Positions 18,898 to 27,774 of a stretch of DNA of 64,000 nucleotides are shown here, piece after piece. A program made the position numbers and the translations under genes. This stretch comes from Pseudomonas ekonensis (GTDB lineage: Bacteria > Pseudomonadota > Gammaproteobacteria > Pseudomonadales > Pseudomonadaceae). How positions within the stretch are numbered: the stretch's first letter is position 1; each line of letters starts with the position of its first letter. Under the pieces are notes generated by a model. That model was not told the DNA's origin and did not search any database. It was given only the letters and a program-made list of their open reading frames with translations. The stretch spans positions 1,440,001-1,504,000 of the forward strand of contig NZ_JAHSTS010000001.1 in assembly GCF_019145435.1 (NCBI RefSeq), given 5' to 3'.

Positions 18898-19437
18898 ATG
18901 AACGACAAGAAAGCTCAAACCCGCGAACGCATCCTCAAGGCTGCCAGCGCCGCGCTGATTCAGCGCGGCCCGGCGGAACCGAGCGTGGGTGAAGTGATGG
19001 GCGCGGCCGGCCTGACCGTCGGCGGCTTCTACGCCCACTTCGAAAGCAAGGACGCCATGATGCTCGAAGCGTTCAAGCAACTGCTGGGGCGGCGCCGTGA
19101 CCTGATCGACGACATGGACGCCGAGTTGACCGGCGAAGAACGCCGCGCCTTGGTCGCCGCCTTCTATCTGTCGCGCAAGCACCGAGATTCCAGCGAGGCA
19201 GCGTGCCCGATCCCGGCCTCCATCGGTGAGCTGGGACGGTTGCCGGAGGCTTTCCGGATCGCACTGAACGAACACATGGAGTTGATGGTGGCGCAGTTGG
19301 CCTCAAGCCCTGAAGACACCGACAAGGCCTTGGCCGACATGGCCCTTATGGTCGGCGGCCTGGCGCTGGCGAGGGCCTTGGGGCCGGGGGACTTATCCGA
19401 TCGATTGCTGCGCGCCGCCAAGTCGGCGGTGCGTTGA
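18898..19437 (+). CDS. TetR family transcriptional regulator
   Basis: A 179-residue one-component repressor. The N-terminal helix-turn-helix is clear: RERILKAASAALIQRG, VGEVMGAAGLTVGGFYAHFESKDAM (residues about 9-55), the TetR signature with Y-x-H-F. The ligand-binding half contains a SSEAACPIPASIGELGR stretch, like the regulators whose C-terminal domain is close to the LfrR/TetR_C group and which carry a Cys there. The start at 18898 follows GGAGG. It leads a row of three same-strand genes (regulator, hydrolase, thioesterase) spaced 30 and 47 bp apart, so it probably controls them through the palindrome upstream. Confidence 0.93.
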   Translation: MNDKKAQTRERILKAASAALIQRGPAEPSVGEVMGAAGLTVGGFYAHFESKDAMMLEAFKQLLGRRRDLIDDMDAELTGEERRALVAAFYLSRKHRDSSEAACPIPASIGELGRLPEAFRIALNEHMELMVAQLASSPEDTDKALADMALMVGGLALARALGPGDLSDRLLRAAKSAVR

Positions 19438-19467
19438 CCTGAAGGCGACAGGCCTGAGGAGAGAGCG

Positions 19468-20301
19468 ATGAACGCGTTGAAGTGGGTTCGCGGCGTTAAC
19501 GGCACCTTGGGCTGGTTCGCACCGAAACTGGTGGCGAACAAAATGCGTCTGGCATTCATGACGCCACGGGAACATCCGCCACGGGACTGGGAGTTGCCGC
19601 TGCTGGCGAAGTCCGAACGGATCACGCTGCGCTTCGGCCTGTCGGCCCTGCGTTGGGGCCAGGGGCCGACCGTGCTGCTGATGCACGGCTGGGAAGGGCG
19701 GCCGACCCAGTTCGCGTCATTGATCAACGCGCTGGTCGACGCCGGCTACACGGTGGTCGCCCTGGACGGCCCGGCCCACGGCCGATCGCCGGGGCGTGAA
19801 GCCAACGTCGTGCTGTTCGCCCGGGCCATGCTCGAAGCCGCCGCCGAACTGCCGCCGCTGCAGGCCGTCATCGGCCACTCGATGGGCGGGGCCAGCGCGA
19901 TGCTTGCGGTACAACTGGGGCTGCGCACCGAGACGCTGGTGAGCATCGCCGCGCCGGCGCGGATTCTGGGGGTGCTGCGTGGCTTCGCCCGTTACGTCGG
20001 CATGCCGCCCAGGGCCCGTTCGGCGTTTATCCGCCGGGTCGAGCAAGACGTCGGCATGCGCGCCGCCACCCTCGATGTCGCGCATTATCAACTGGACATG
20101 CCGGGTCTGATCGTCCATGCCGAGGACGACACGTTTGTCCCGGTCAAGGAATCGCAGTTGATCCACGAAGCCTGGTTCGACAGCCGCCTGCTGCGCCTGG
20201 CGGACGGTGGCCATCAGCGCGTGCTGGCCGACCCCCGCGTGATTGATGGGGTGCTATCACTGCTCGCCGGGCGCAGCCTTCAGGCGCGGCAATCGGCGTA
20301 G
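19468..20301 (+). CDS. Alpha/beta hydrolase
   Basis: A 277-residue hydrolase of the alpha/beta fold. The oxyanion region is LLMHGWEGRP and the nucleophile elbow GHSMGG (Ser138). The acid is probably in VHAEDDTFVPV and the histidine is in LADGGHQRVLADP near the C-terminus. No signal peptide. It starts 30 bp after the TetR gene with a GAGGAGAG ribosome binding site. The substrate is unknown; an esterase or lipase-like activity is the most one can say. Confidence 0.88.
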   Translation: MNALKWVRGVNGTLGWFAPKLVANKMRLAFMTPREHPPRDWELPLLAKSERITLRFGLSALRWGQGPTVLLMHGWEGRPTQFASLINALVDAGYTVVALDGPAHGRSPGREANVVLFARAMLEAAAELPPLQAVIGHSMGGASAMLAVQLGLRTETLVSIAAPARILGVLRGFARYVGMPPRARSAFIRRVEQDVGMRAATLDVAHYQLDMPGLIVHAEDDTFVPVKESQLIHEAWFDSRLLRLADGGHQRVLADPRVIDGVLSLLAGRSLQARQSA

Positions 20302-20348
20302 GCATCCGTTACACTGCCCCAGTCGAATAATCTGACCGGGAGAGGGGC

Positions 20349-20798
20349 ATGGGCTGGGATCGGGCAACGCCGTTTACGATTGATCTGCAAGTGGGCGCCG
20401 AGGACATCGACGGGCTGGGGCACGCGAACAACGCGGTGTACGTGACCTGGCTCGAGCGCTGCGCCTGGCGCCACTCGCAGCGGCTGGGGCTGGATCTGGT
20501 CGAATACCGGCGCCTGGACCGGGCGATGGCGGTGGTGCGGCATGAGATCGATTACCTGGCCGCCGCCTACGAAGGCGACGAACTGCAATTGGCGACCTGG
20601 ATCGTCGATTGGGACCAGCGTCTGAGGATGACCCGGCAGTTCCAGTTGATCCGCCCCAGCGACAACACCACGCTGCTGCGGGCCCGCACTACGTTCGCCT
20701 GCATCGAACTGTCCACCGGTCGGCCCAAGCGCATGCCGGCGGAGTTCATCGAAGGCTACAGCCCGGCGATCCAGGCGTCGGAAAGCCTGCAAAGCTGA
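20349..20798 (+). CDS. Acyl-CoA thioesterase, hotdog fold (YbgC/FadM-like)
   Basis: A 149-residue single hotdog-domain thioesterase. The conserved motif is [22 protein letters not shown] (positions about 20-41), in which the Asp of the YbgC family is replaced by Leu-Gly-His. This is characteristic of the 4HBT relatives with D-x-x-G-H-x-N-N. The rest follows family pattern ([39 protein letters not shown]). It probably hydrolyses acyl-CoA. Third gene of the TetR-hydrolase-thioesterase row. Confidence 0.85.
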   Translation: MGWDRATPFTIDLQVGAEDIDGLGHANNAVYVTWLERCAWRHSQRLGLDLVEYRRLDRAMAVVRHEIDYLAAAYEGDELQLATWIVDWDQRLRMTRQFQLIRPSDNTTLLRARTTFACIELSTGRPKRMPAEFIEGYSPAIQASESLQS

Positions 20799-20804
20799 CT
20801 CTTT

Positions 20805-20826
20805 GCGGGAGCGAGCGTGCTCCCGC
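20805..20826. repeat. REP-like hairpin after the thioesterase gene
   Basis: Perfect 8-bp stem GCGGGAGC / GCTCCCGC with a 6-nt loop, 7 bp after the stop codon. There is no T-run, so a REP-type palindrome is more likely than a terminator. Confidence 0.5.
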
Positions 20827-20890
20827 CCCTGCAGAACCCCTCGATAATCCAGTAAACTGCCGCACGTTTTTCCTTGAGTGTGTTTTTTCC

Positions 20891-21850
20891 ATGCAAATTG
20901 CCCTGGCGCCGATGGAAGGGTTGGTCGACGACATCCTGCGCGATGTGTTGACCCGTGTCGGCGGTATCGACTGGTGCGTGACCGAGTTCATCCGGGTCAA
21001 CGACCAACTGCTCACACCGGCCTATTTCCACAAGTTCGGCCCCGAACTGCTCAACGGCGCGCGCACCGCGGCCGGTGTGCCGCTGCGTGTCCAGCTGCTG
21101 GGTTCCGACCCGGTGTGCCTGGCGGAAAACGCCGCGCTGGCCTGTGAGCTGGGTTCGGAGGTGATCGACCTCAACTTCGGCTGCCCGGCCAAGACCGTCA
21201 ACAAGTCCCGGGGCGGGGCGGTGCTGCTCAAGGAGCCGGAGCTGCTCAACCAGATCGTCGAGCATGTCCGCCGCGCAGTGCCGGCGCACATTCCGGTCAC
21301 CGCCAAGATGCGCCTGGGCTTCGACAGCCCGGACGGTTCGCTGGTGTGCGCCACGGCGCTGGCCGAAGGCGGCGCCGAACACATCGTCGTCCACGCCCGC
21401 ACCAAGACCGACGGCTACAAGCCGCCGGCCCATTGGGAGTGGATCCCCCGCGTGCAGGATGTGGTCAAGGTGCCGGTGTTCGCCAACGGCGACATCTGGA
21501 GCGTCGAGGACTGGCGCCGTTGCCGCGAAATCAGCGGCGTGGAAGACATCATGCTCGGCCGGGGCCTGGTCTCGCGCCCGGACCTGGCCAGGCAGATCGC
21601 CGCCGCCCGGGCCGGCGAAGAGGTGGTCGAGATGACCTGGGCCGAGCTGATGCCGCTGATCCAGGACTTCTGGCTGCAAGCTAAAGCGCAGATGACGCCC
21701 CGCCAGTCGCCGGGCCGGCTCAAGCAGTGGCTGGCCATGCTCACGCGCAATTACCCCGAGGCGGTGGAGCTGTTTTCCGTCCTGCGCCGCGAGACCGATG
21801 TCGATCAGGTCTCGCGCCTGCTGGGTGTGCCGGTGGCCGAGGCGGCCTGA
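20891..21850 (+). CDS. dusC: tRNA-dihydrouridine(16) synthase (DusC type)
   Basis: FMN-dependent enzyme that reduces uridine to dihydrouridine in the tRNA D-loop. It is 319 residues. It opens with [21 protein letters not shown], the Dus N-terminus in its DusC form (APMEG). The FMN/active-site block is [21 protein letters not shown], with the catalytic Cys in NFGCPA. The substrate region is [19 protein letters not shown], the DusC variant, and GDIWSVEDW follows. The start at 20891 has no strong Shine-Dalgarno but is the conserved N-terminus. The U16 specificity is inferred from subfamily features. Confidence 0.93.
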   Translation: MQIALAPMEGLVDDILRDVLTRVGGIDWCVTEFIRVNDQLLTPAYFHKFGPELLNGARTAAGVPLRVQLLGSDPVCLAENAALACELGSEVIDLNFGCPAKTVNKSRGGAVLLKEPELLNQIVEHVRRAVPAHIPVTAKMRLGFDSPDGSLVCATALAEGGAEHIVVHARTKTDGYKPPAHWEWIPRVQDVVKVPVFANGDIWSVEDWRRCREISGVEDIMLGRGLVSRPDLARQIAAARAGEEVVEMTWAELMPLIQDFWLQAKAQMTPRQSPGRLKQWLAMLTRNYPEAVELFSVLRRETDVDQVSRLLGVPVAEAA

Positions 21851-21869
21851 AAAATTCTTCGCAAGTTCT

Positions 21870-21897
21870 CTTGAAATGCAATCGGCGGTCCCTATCT
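21870..21897 (+). promoter_or_regulatory. Sigma-32 (RpoH) heat-shock promoter
   Basis: CTTGAAA (21870-21876) and CCCTATCT (21890-21897) are separated by 13 bp. They match the sigma-32 consensus CTTGAAA - N11-16 - CCCCATNT with one mismatch. It lies 73 bp upstream of the small heat-shock gene. Confidence 0.85.
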
Positions 21898-21969
21898 AAG
21901 GGTTACGCGATGCCGAATCCGGGTCGCGGAGACAAAAAACTTGCTGATTGTTTTCAGGAGATTTGAACC
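21898..21969 (+). promoter_or_regulatory. ROSE-like RNA thermometer in the ibpA leader
   Basis: The 5' leader of the Hsp20 gene can fold into hairpins. The last one pairs CTTGCTGA (21940s) with the TCAGGAG Shine-Dalgarno region. The UUGCU element opposite the AGGA is the hallmark of ROSE thermometers known from pseudomonad ibpA leaders. Upstream, CGCGATGCCGAATCCGGGTCGCG forms another hairpin. The folding was done by eye and not computed. Confidence 0.7.
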
Positions 21970-22416
21970 ATGAGTACTGCATTTTCCCTCGCCCCGCTGT
22001 TCCGTTCCTCGGTGGGTTTCGACCGTTTCAACGACCTGTTCGAAACCGCCCTGCGCAACGAGCCCGGCAGCACCTACCCGCCCTATAACGTCGAAAAGCA
22101 CGGTGACGACCAATACCGCATCGTCGTGGCTGCCGCCGGTTTCCAGGAAGATGACCTGGACCTGCAGGTCGAGAAGGGCGTGCTGACCATCAGCGGCGGC
22201 AAGCGTGACGCCAACGAAGGCGTCACTTTCCTGCACCAGGGCATCGCCCAGCGTGCGTTCAAGCTGTCCTTCCGGTTGGCCGACCACATCGAGATCAAGG
22301 CCGCCGGCCTGAGCAACGGCCTGCTGAGCATCGATCTGCTGCGTGTGGTTCCGGAAGAGGCGAAAGCCAAGCGCATCCCGATCAACGGGGCGCAGAAGCC
22401 GGCCCTGCAGCACTGA
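21970..22416 (+). CDS. ibpA: Small heat-shock protein, Hsp20/IbpA type
   Basis: ATP-independent holding chaperone that binds unfolding proteins under heat stress. It is 148 residues. N-terminal arm FSLAPLFRSSVGFDRFNDLFE (class A sHsp like IbpA), an alpha-crystallin domain from about residue 38 (YPPYNVEKHGDDQYRIVVAAAGFQEDDLDLQVEKGVLTISG split over its strands) and the closing GLLSIDLLRVVPEE. The C-terminal IPINGAQ carries the I-x-I-type anchor. It has a sigma-32-like promoter and a ROSE-like leader; a strong terminator follows at 22466. Confidence 0.95.
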   Translation: MSTAFSLAPLFRSSVGFDRFNDLFETALRNEPGSTYPPYNVEKHGDDQYRIVVAAAGFQEDDLDLQVEKGVLTISGGKRDANEGVTFLHQGIAQRAFKLSFRLADHIEIKAAGLSNGLLSIDLLRVVPEEAKAKRIPINGAQKPALQH

Positions 22417-22465
22417 TTCATGTGCTGACACACAATCGTCCAAAAGGACGGTAAGCCGTGCGATG

Positions 22466-22493
22466 AAGGCCCCGACACTGTCGGGGCCTTTTT
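22466..22493 (+). terminator. Rho-independent terminator of ibpA
   Basis: Perfect 10-bp stem AAGGCCCCGA / TCGGGGCCTT with a 5-nt loop, then TTT, 50 bp after the ibpA stop. Confidence 0.88.
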
Positions 22494-22600
22494 GCATGCG
22501 CACAAAAATCTCCGCACGCTTTGCCGCCCCTCGGCGGTTTCTCTACAATCCGCGCAGTTTTGCCGACCCACTCCTTTCGGTCGGTCTGGAGCCTCTTTTC

Positions 22601-23296
22601 ATGGACGAGATTCAACAGCGCTGGCTGTTCGCCCTTTCAGCGCCGATGGCGGCGCTCAACCCCGGTGCCGGGTACGCGGATCCCGCGTTCTGCGACGATC
22701 AATACATCAACCTGCAAGGCAGTTGGGGGATCGACGACCGTGCGCAACTGCTGGACATGCTCGACGGCATGACCGACGGCGGCCATGCGCGGCATCTCGC
22801 CCCGGCCTACCGCGCCTGGCAGCGCTGCCTGCCGAGCGAATGGCAGTCGCTGCTCGACACCCTCGAACCCCGCGAACGCATTCTTCACGAGTTCGCCAGC
22901 CGCACGTTCGGCAGCTGCGGGCCGGGCGGGATCCTGTCCTGGGACTACGGGCGCATGGGGTTCCTGTTGCGCTGCGGCGTGCGCAACCTGTGGATCGACG
23001 AGGCCGAGAGCCTCTGGCTGCACAGCCGGCTGGCGGTGCGGGCGCAGTTTCATTACGGCAGTTGGCTGGCCTATTTCAACGGTTTCATGGTCGGGCGCTC
23101 GTTCTGGGGCTGCCTCGACAACCCTGACGATGAACTGGCCCACGAGCTGGACCGGCAGGGGCAGAACGCCAATACCGCATTGATCGCCAAGGGCCTGGGG
23201 CAAAACATGCCGGTCTTCCTTGCGGACTTGCCCTGGCACCTGGATCTGGACTTGCCGCCACGCCCGGCATCGCTTGAGGCATTCGACTGGTCATGA
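22601..23296 (+). CDS. DUF1266 protein (YbeU/YbeR-like), part of the HscC module
   Basis: A 231-residue protein with no signal peptide, resembling the DUF1266 family (E. coli YbeR/YbeU). Typical features are the central INLQGSWGIDDRAQLLDMLDGM block and the SWDYGRMGFLLRCGVRNLWI and LAYFNGFMVGRSFWG segments. Its stop overlaps the start of the J-domain gene by 4 bp (ATGA), so they are co-translated. In E. coli, ybeU lies beside djlC and hscC, and here the same three types of gene occur together. This supports a role in the HscC system, but the biochemical function is unknown. Confidence 0.82.
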   Translation: MDEIQQRWLFALSAPMAALNPGAGYADPAFCDDQYINLQGSWGIDDRAQLLDMLDGMTDGGHARHLAPAYRAWQRCLPSEWQSLLDTLEPRERILHEFASRTFGSCGPGGILSWDYGRMGFLLRCGVRNLWIDEAESLWLHSRLAVRAQFHYGSWLAYFNGFMVGRSFWGCLDNPDDELAHELDRQGQNANTALIAKGLGQNMPVFLADLPWHLDLDLPPRPASLEAFDWS

Positions 23297-25989
23297 GTTG
23301 CTGGATACGTTTGGGCATTGATCCCACCTCCGATGAAACGCTGATTCGCAATGCGTACCGGGCACGCCTGCCGGCCCATCATCCGGAAACCGATCCGGAG
23401 GGTTTCCAGGCCTTGCGCGAGGCCTACGAAAGCGCGATCCGGCTGGCCCGCGATGACGAGCCGGAAGATGTTGAGGACGCGACACCGGATTCGTCGCAGG
23501 TACGGCAAGTGTTCATCGACTTCGACGGGTTGCTGAAGGATCCGGCGCGACGCTTCAACGCCGATGCCTGGCAAGCCTTTGTCCAGAGCCTGGATCGGTT
23601 GCCGCTGGGCGAACTGGACGATCTGCGCTGGGGCCTGTTCCGCAAGTTGAGGGAAAACGGTCCGTTCTCCGCCGACGGCGCAGGGCTGTTGGCCCGGCGC
23701 ATGGACTGGGACCGGCATTTGCTGGAGCTGGGCTTCGATCATGCCCGGCACGTCGAGGATTACCTGGCGCGGCTCGACGATCCGGCGCCGTTCGACACCA
23801 CGGTCATGGACTCCTGGTCTGCGCCCGCGCAGATCGAAAGCCTCTGGTACGCGCGCACCCTCGACTTCATTTTCAACCAGCGTCCGCTTCACGAGTTCGA
23901 GCATTTCGCCCGTCAGCACACCTGCCTGCCGCTGCCCAGCGATCCTGCGTTCATCCGGCGCCTGCTGGTGCAGTTCACTCAGGCGGGCATCGGCGGCGCC
24001 GATTTGCTGCAGATGTGCCTTGAACACTGGCGCGAAGCGCCGGATGACGTGGACGGGCTGTATCTGCTCGCCTGCCAGCACACCTTGCTGGGGCAGGACG
24101 ATCAGGCGTTGCCCCATTGGGTGCGGCTGTGGCGGGAGCACCGTCATCCCAAGGCCGAGAGCCAGTTGCTGGCGCTGTGCGCCAAGCGCCAGCCGGATGT
24201 GTTGCCGCTGTTGATCCAGTCCTTCGACCGGCTGGGGGATTTCAGCGAATGGTCGGCCGACCTCGGTCACGTCAGCCAGGAATACGGCAGCCCGTCCCAA
24301 CGCCCCGAAACCCTGGCGCGCTGGATGGGCGCCGGCCGGCTGCCGCTGCAAGGGTTGGCCCAGTGCTTCGTCGACTGGCGCACGGGCGGCGACGAATGGC
24401 CGCTGCTGGCGCTGTTGCTCGACCATCAAGACGACGCCCGGCTGCAACGCCTGTACCGGCACGCCTGGGCGCTGCACCGGGGCGACGTTGCGCTGCTGCG
24501 GCAGGTGCTGGATGAACCGGAGCCCATCGATGCCCTTGAAGGGCTGGTGTTGAGCGGATTGCAGCATCAGGCCGAACAACACGTGCGCTGGCTGACCGGG
24601 GCGCCCGTGCCGTTGGCGATGGAGCGCTTCGTCGATGGGAACGGGGCGCCCGGCCCGCTGCCGGCCGCGCTCGAAAAGGGCGAAGCGCACAAGGTCTGCC
24701 GGGTGTGGCTGCGCCGTTGGCGTCCGTACAGCCGCGGCGGCCTGGAGCGCATCGCCCAGGCGTTCAAGCTCGATGACCCGAAGGCCGACAGCGACCTGTC
24801 GACCTTGAGCCTGTTGCTGGAGTTGAGCGAGAGCGGTGCCCTGTTGCCGGCGCCGGGGCAGGGCGAGGCCGTCTGGCAGTGGCACGCCCAAACGGCGTTC
24901 CTGCTGGCGCTGCTGGATCAGCCGGAGGGCTGGCTGGGCATGGTCGATGCGCCATGCCTGGAGCGCCTGGCGTTCGACCCCGCCCACCCGCTCAGCCGGG
25001 TGCAGCCGTTGTTGAGCCGATTGACGCGCGAGCACGGCGACCTGAGCGCGCTGTTCGGCTGGCTGCAGCCGTCGGATCCGGTGCACGCCGCGCTCGCCCG
25101 GCGGCTGCTGGGTGTCCGGCAGGCGCTGGGCAGCCCCCGGTTGCCGGGCAACGACCGTCTGCTCGAATGCCTGCGCAGCGACATCCATGCCTTTGACGAT
25201 GACCTGCTCGGGCGCATGCTGCTGACCGCCGTGCTGTACCACGACCCGTTGTTCGATGCCCGGCAGCGCCGGTTCCTGCTCGACAGGATCACCGAAGTGG
25301 TGAATCCCCAGGACTGGTTCGACGGATTGCGCCACGGCCTGATCAAGGGCGAGCCGCCGCGTCCGCCACGTCAGGCGCTGGAGGACGAAGGGGTCGCCAG
25401 CGACGCGTTCTATCTGGCGCTCGATACGCTCAAGGATTTGGTGCGGTACGGCGGCGCGGGCGTGCCGCGCCAGAAAACCCTGCTGCGCCTGCAACAGGCC
25501 AAGGACAACCCGGCGCTCGGGCTCGGCCTGCGGTTCGCCTTCAGTGCGTTGCTGTCCCGGTGCGAATGCCTGCTGCTGGCCAAGGGCGACAGCCGTCCGG
25601 TGCCCGCCGGCGCCTTCTGGCGGTTGGGCACCCGGTTGGGGCGTGGAGCGTTCATCGGGCAGGTGATCGCAGCGCTGCTGGTCACGCCGTTGGCCGCGCT
25701 GCTCAGCGGCGCGGCGCTGACCGGGATCGCCGTATCGTTGCTGGGCCTGATCTTTCTGGTCGGCGCCGTGCTTCGGCGCCTGCACGACATCGGGCGCGGC
25801 ATCCCGACATTGCTGGTGCTGGCGTGCCTGTCGCCGTTCTTTCCGTTTCTGCCGCTGATCCTGTTTGCCTTCCCCGGCGACCGGTTGCCCAACCGTTACG
25901 GCGTTGCGCCGGACAGTGCGGGCAACGACGCGCTGGCCGGCGGTCTGCAGGCTGCGTTACGGCAGCTCGGCGGTCAGAGGCACAGCTGA
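23293..25989 (+). CDS. Large membrane-anchored J-domain protein (DjlC/DjlB-like)
   Basis: An 898-residue protein, co-chaperone candidate for the Hsp70 encoded convergently. The N-terminal J-domain (residues about 1-55) has the motif HHPETDPEGF (residues 29-38): His-Pro is followed by Glu-Thr-Asp instead of the canonical HPD, so it is a variant. The long middle part (about 90-750) is helix-rich, full of Trp/Leu repeats resembling tetratricopeptide-like helices (for example LQMCLEHWREAPDDVDGLYLLACQHTLL split around 240-270). The C-terminal 110 residues contain membrane segments (VIAALLVTPLAALLSGAALTGIAVSLLGLIFLVG) and the DUF805-like tail RLHDIGRGIP. It overlaps the end of hscC by 16 bp on the opposite strand. 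Confidence 0.87.
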   Translation: MSCWIRLGIDPTSDETLIRNAYRARLPAHHPETDPEGFQALREAYESAIRLARDDEPEDVEDATPDSSQVRQVFIDFDGLLKDPARRFNADAWQAFVQSLDRLPLGELDDLRWGLFRKLRENGPFSADGAGLLARRMDWDRHLLELGFDHARHVEDYLARLDDPAPFDTTVMDSWSAPAQIESLWYARTLDFIFNQRPLHEFEHFARQHTCLPLPSDPAFIRRLLVQFTQAGIGGADLLQMCLEHWREAPDDVDGLYLLACQHTLLGQDDQALPHWVRLWREHRHPKAESQLLALCAKRQPDVLPLLIQSFDRLGDFSEWSADLGHVSQEYGSPSQRPETLARWMGAGRLPLQGLAQCFVDWRTGGDEWPLLALLLDHQDDARLQRLYRHAWALHRGDVALLRQVLDEPEPIDALEGLVLSGLQHQAEQHVRWLTGAPVPLAMERFVDGNGAPGPLPAALEKGEAHKVCRVWLRRWRPYSRGGLERIAQAFKLDDPKADSDLSTLSLLLELSESGALLPAPGQGEAVWQWHAQTAFLLALLDQPEGWLGMVDAPCLERLAFDPAHPLSRVQPLLSRLTREHGDLSALFGWLQPSDPVHAALARRLLGVRQALGSPRLPGNDRLLECLRSDIHAFDDDLLGRMLLTAVLYHDPLFDARQRRFLLDRITEVVNPQDWFDGLRHGLIKGEPPRPPRQALEDEGVASDAFYLALDTLKDLVRYGGAGVPRQKTLLRLQQAKDNPALGLGLRFAFSALLSRCECLLLAKGDSRPVPAGAFWRLGTRLGRGAFIGQVIAALLVTPLAALLSGAALTGIAVSLLGLIFLVGAVLRRLHDIGRGIPTLLVLACLSPFFPFLPLILFAFPGDRLPNRYGVAPDSAGNDALAGGLQAALRQLGGQRHS

Positions 25990-27665
25990 TCCAGCGCTTC
26001 GTTGAGCCGGTTGCGCTGGCTGGCGATCTCTGACGGTCGCTGGCCGGCGAGCACGGTGGTGAAGGCGTCCAGCCAATCGGCGATCCGCTGGCGTTCGTCC
26101 CCCAGGCTTTGCGCCCAGGCCCGTTCCAGGCGGGCCAGCAGCGTCCGGTTGGGCAGCGTGTCGCGGGGGTGGGTCTTGAGGGCGGTCAACCGCTCTTGGC
26201 TGGCCTGCCTGGCCTGTTCGTCGAGCCCGGTGGGGCTGCGGTCGATGCTGTGGCTGTGGCGCTCGCCGGTGGCGAGCAGGGTCACGTCCACTTCCAGCAG
26301 GCCGTTGATGTCGTAGCTGAAGCGCACATCCAGTTCCTGGGTCTGTTCGCTGGGCGCCACTTCCACGTCGAAGGCGTCGATGAAAATGTTGTCGCGCACC
26401 CACGGCCGTTCCCCTTGGTACACCTCGATGCGGATCAGGTTCTGATACGCATGGGTGGTGTAGAACTTCTGCACCCGGGACGTCGGGATCACCGTGTTGC
26501 GCTCGATGATCGGCGCGAAGGCGCCGGTGATTTCATCGCTGCGGCGGGTGGAGATGCCCAGTGTGTAAGGGCACACGTCGGTCAGGATCAGCTCTTCGAT
26601 GGCGCCGTCGCGTGCCTTGCAGGCCGCCTGTGTGGCGGCGCCCAGGGCGACGATGGTGTCCGGATCGAGGTGGCGGTGGGGCAGGCGGCCGAACAGCGTC
26701 GCCACCATCTGCTGCACCGCCGGCATGCGCGTCGCGCCGCCCACCAGCACCAGACTGTCGAGGTCGCGGGGCTTGAGGCGGGCGTCGCGCAGGGCCTGCT
26801 CGATGGGCGCGCGCAGGCGGGCCAGCAGCGGCTCCCAGATCTTCAGCGCGCCGGCTTCGTCCAGCGTCCATTCGTACGGTGTGTCGCCGTGGCGCCAGCT
26901 CAATGACTGCGGACCGTCGGCGAGTTTGCGCTTGAGCTGTTCCAGGGCGTCGCCGAGGCTGGCCATGGCCTGGACGTCGATCTGCGCCGGCGTGAGCCGC
27001 CAGTCCTTGAGGCAGGCCTGCAGCAACGCTTCGGTGAAGTCTTCGCCGCCCAGGAAGTTGTCGCCGGTGGAGGCGTGGACCTCGATCAGCGGCAGCGCGT
27101 ATTCCAGCACCGTCACGTCGAACGTGCCGCCGCCCAGGTCGAAGATCAGCGTGCGCTCGAACGTCTGCTCGTGCAGGCCGTAGGCCATGGCGGCGGCGGT
27201 GGGTTCGTTGATCAGCCGCGACACCTTCAGGCCCGCCAGTTCGGCGGCGAACAGGGTGCGTTTGCGTTGCTCGTCGCTGAAGTACGCCGGCACCGAAATC
27301 ACCGCTTCCTCCACAGGATGGCCGAGCCAGGCTTCGGCGTCCTGCTTGAGCGCGCCGATCACCAGGGCCGAGAGCTCTTCGGGGCTGAACGAGCGGTCGC
27401 CCAGCTCCAGGCGCTTTTCGCTGCCCATGAAGCGCTTGAAGGCCGCCGCCGTGCGCTGCGGATGGGTGGTCAGGCGGGCGCGGGCGGCCTTGCCCACCAG
27501 GACGCTGTCGTCCTCGTCGAGGCTGACCACCGACGGGGTCAGCACATCGCCCAGGGCGTTGGGAATCAGCCGGGCCCGGCCGTCCTGCCAGACGGCGATG
27601 AGACTGTTGGTGGTGCCAAGGTCAATGCCCAGCATGGCCGGGCGGGGAAGGGTTGCATCCTGCAT
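25974..27665 (-). CDS. hscC: HscC-type Hsp70 chaperone
   Basis: DnaK-like ATPase, 563 residues, the short HscC form (no long C-terminal lid as in the 630-residue DnaK). The phosphate-1 loop is GIDLGTTNSLIAVWQ. The second ATPase motif is IFDLGGGTFDVTVLE, and LVLVGGATRMPAVQQM is the adenosine motif. Interdomain linker and substrate-binding segments follow (DVCPYTLGIS, NTVIPTSRVQKFYT, DNIFIDAF). The start at 27665 (MQDATLPRPAMLGIDLG) is preferred over an in-frame ATG at 27728. Convergent with the J-protein gene and probably its functional partner. Confidence 0.93.
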   Translation of the reverse strand: MQDATLPRPAMLGIDLGTTNSLIAVWQDGRARLIPNALGDVLTPSVVSLDEDDSVLVGKAARARLTTHPQRTAAAFKRFMGSEKRLELGDRSFSPEELSALVIGALKQDAEAWLGHPVEEAVISVPAYFSDEQRKRTLFAAELAGLKVSRLINEPTAAAMAYGLHEQTFERTLIFDLGGGTFDVTVLEYALPLIEVHASTGDNFLGGEDFTEALLQACLKDWRLTPAQIDVQAMASLGDALEQLKRKLADGPQSLSWRHGDTPYEWTLDEAGALKIWEPLLARLRAPIEQALRDARLKPRDLDSLVLVGGATRMPAVQQMVATLFGRLPHRHLDPDTIVALGAATQAACKARDGAIEELILTDVCPYTLGISTRRSDEITGAFAPIIERNTVIPTSRVQKFYTTHAYQNLIRIEVYQGERPWVRDNIFIDAFDVEVAPSEQTQELDVRFSYDINGLLEVDVTLLATGERHSHSIDRSPTGLDEQARQASQERLTALKTHPRDTLPNRTLLARLERAWAQSLGDERQRIADWLDAFTTVLAGQRPSEIASQRNRLNEALDQLCL

Positions 27666-27774
27666 GAGCGATCTCGTTGGAGCCGGGTGAAAGACCGCGA
27701 CCCTACAGGTTGCGGCAAGCACTGGCAAATGCCGGCCCGGCGATGACGCGGGCGGTTACGAAACGCCCCGGGCT

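Noticed and set aside
23071..25785. A 904-residue minus-strand open frame over the J-domain gene.
   Set aside because: Gln/Arg/Pro-rich shadow; the J-domain and membrane tail are in the plus frame.
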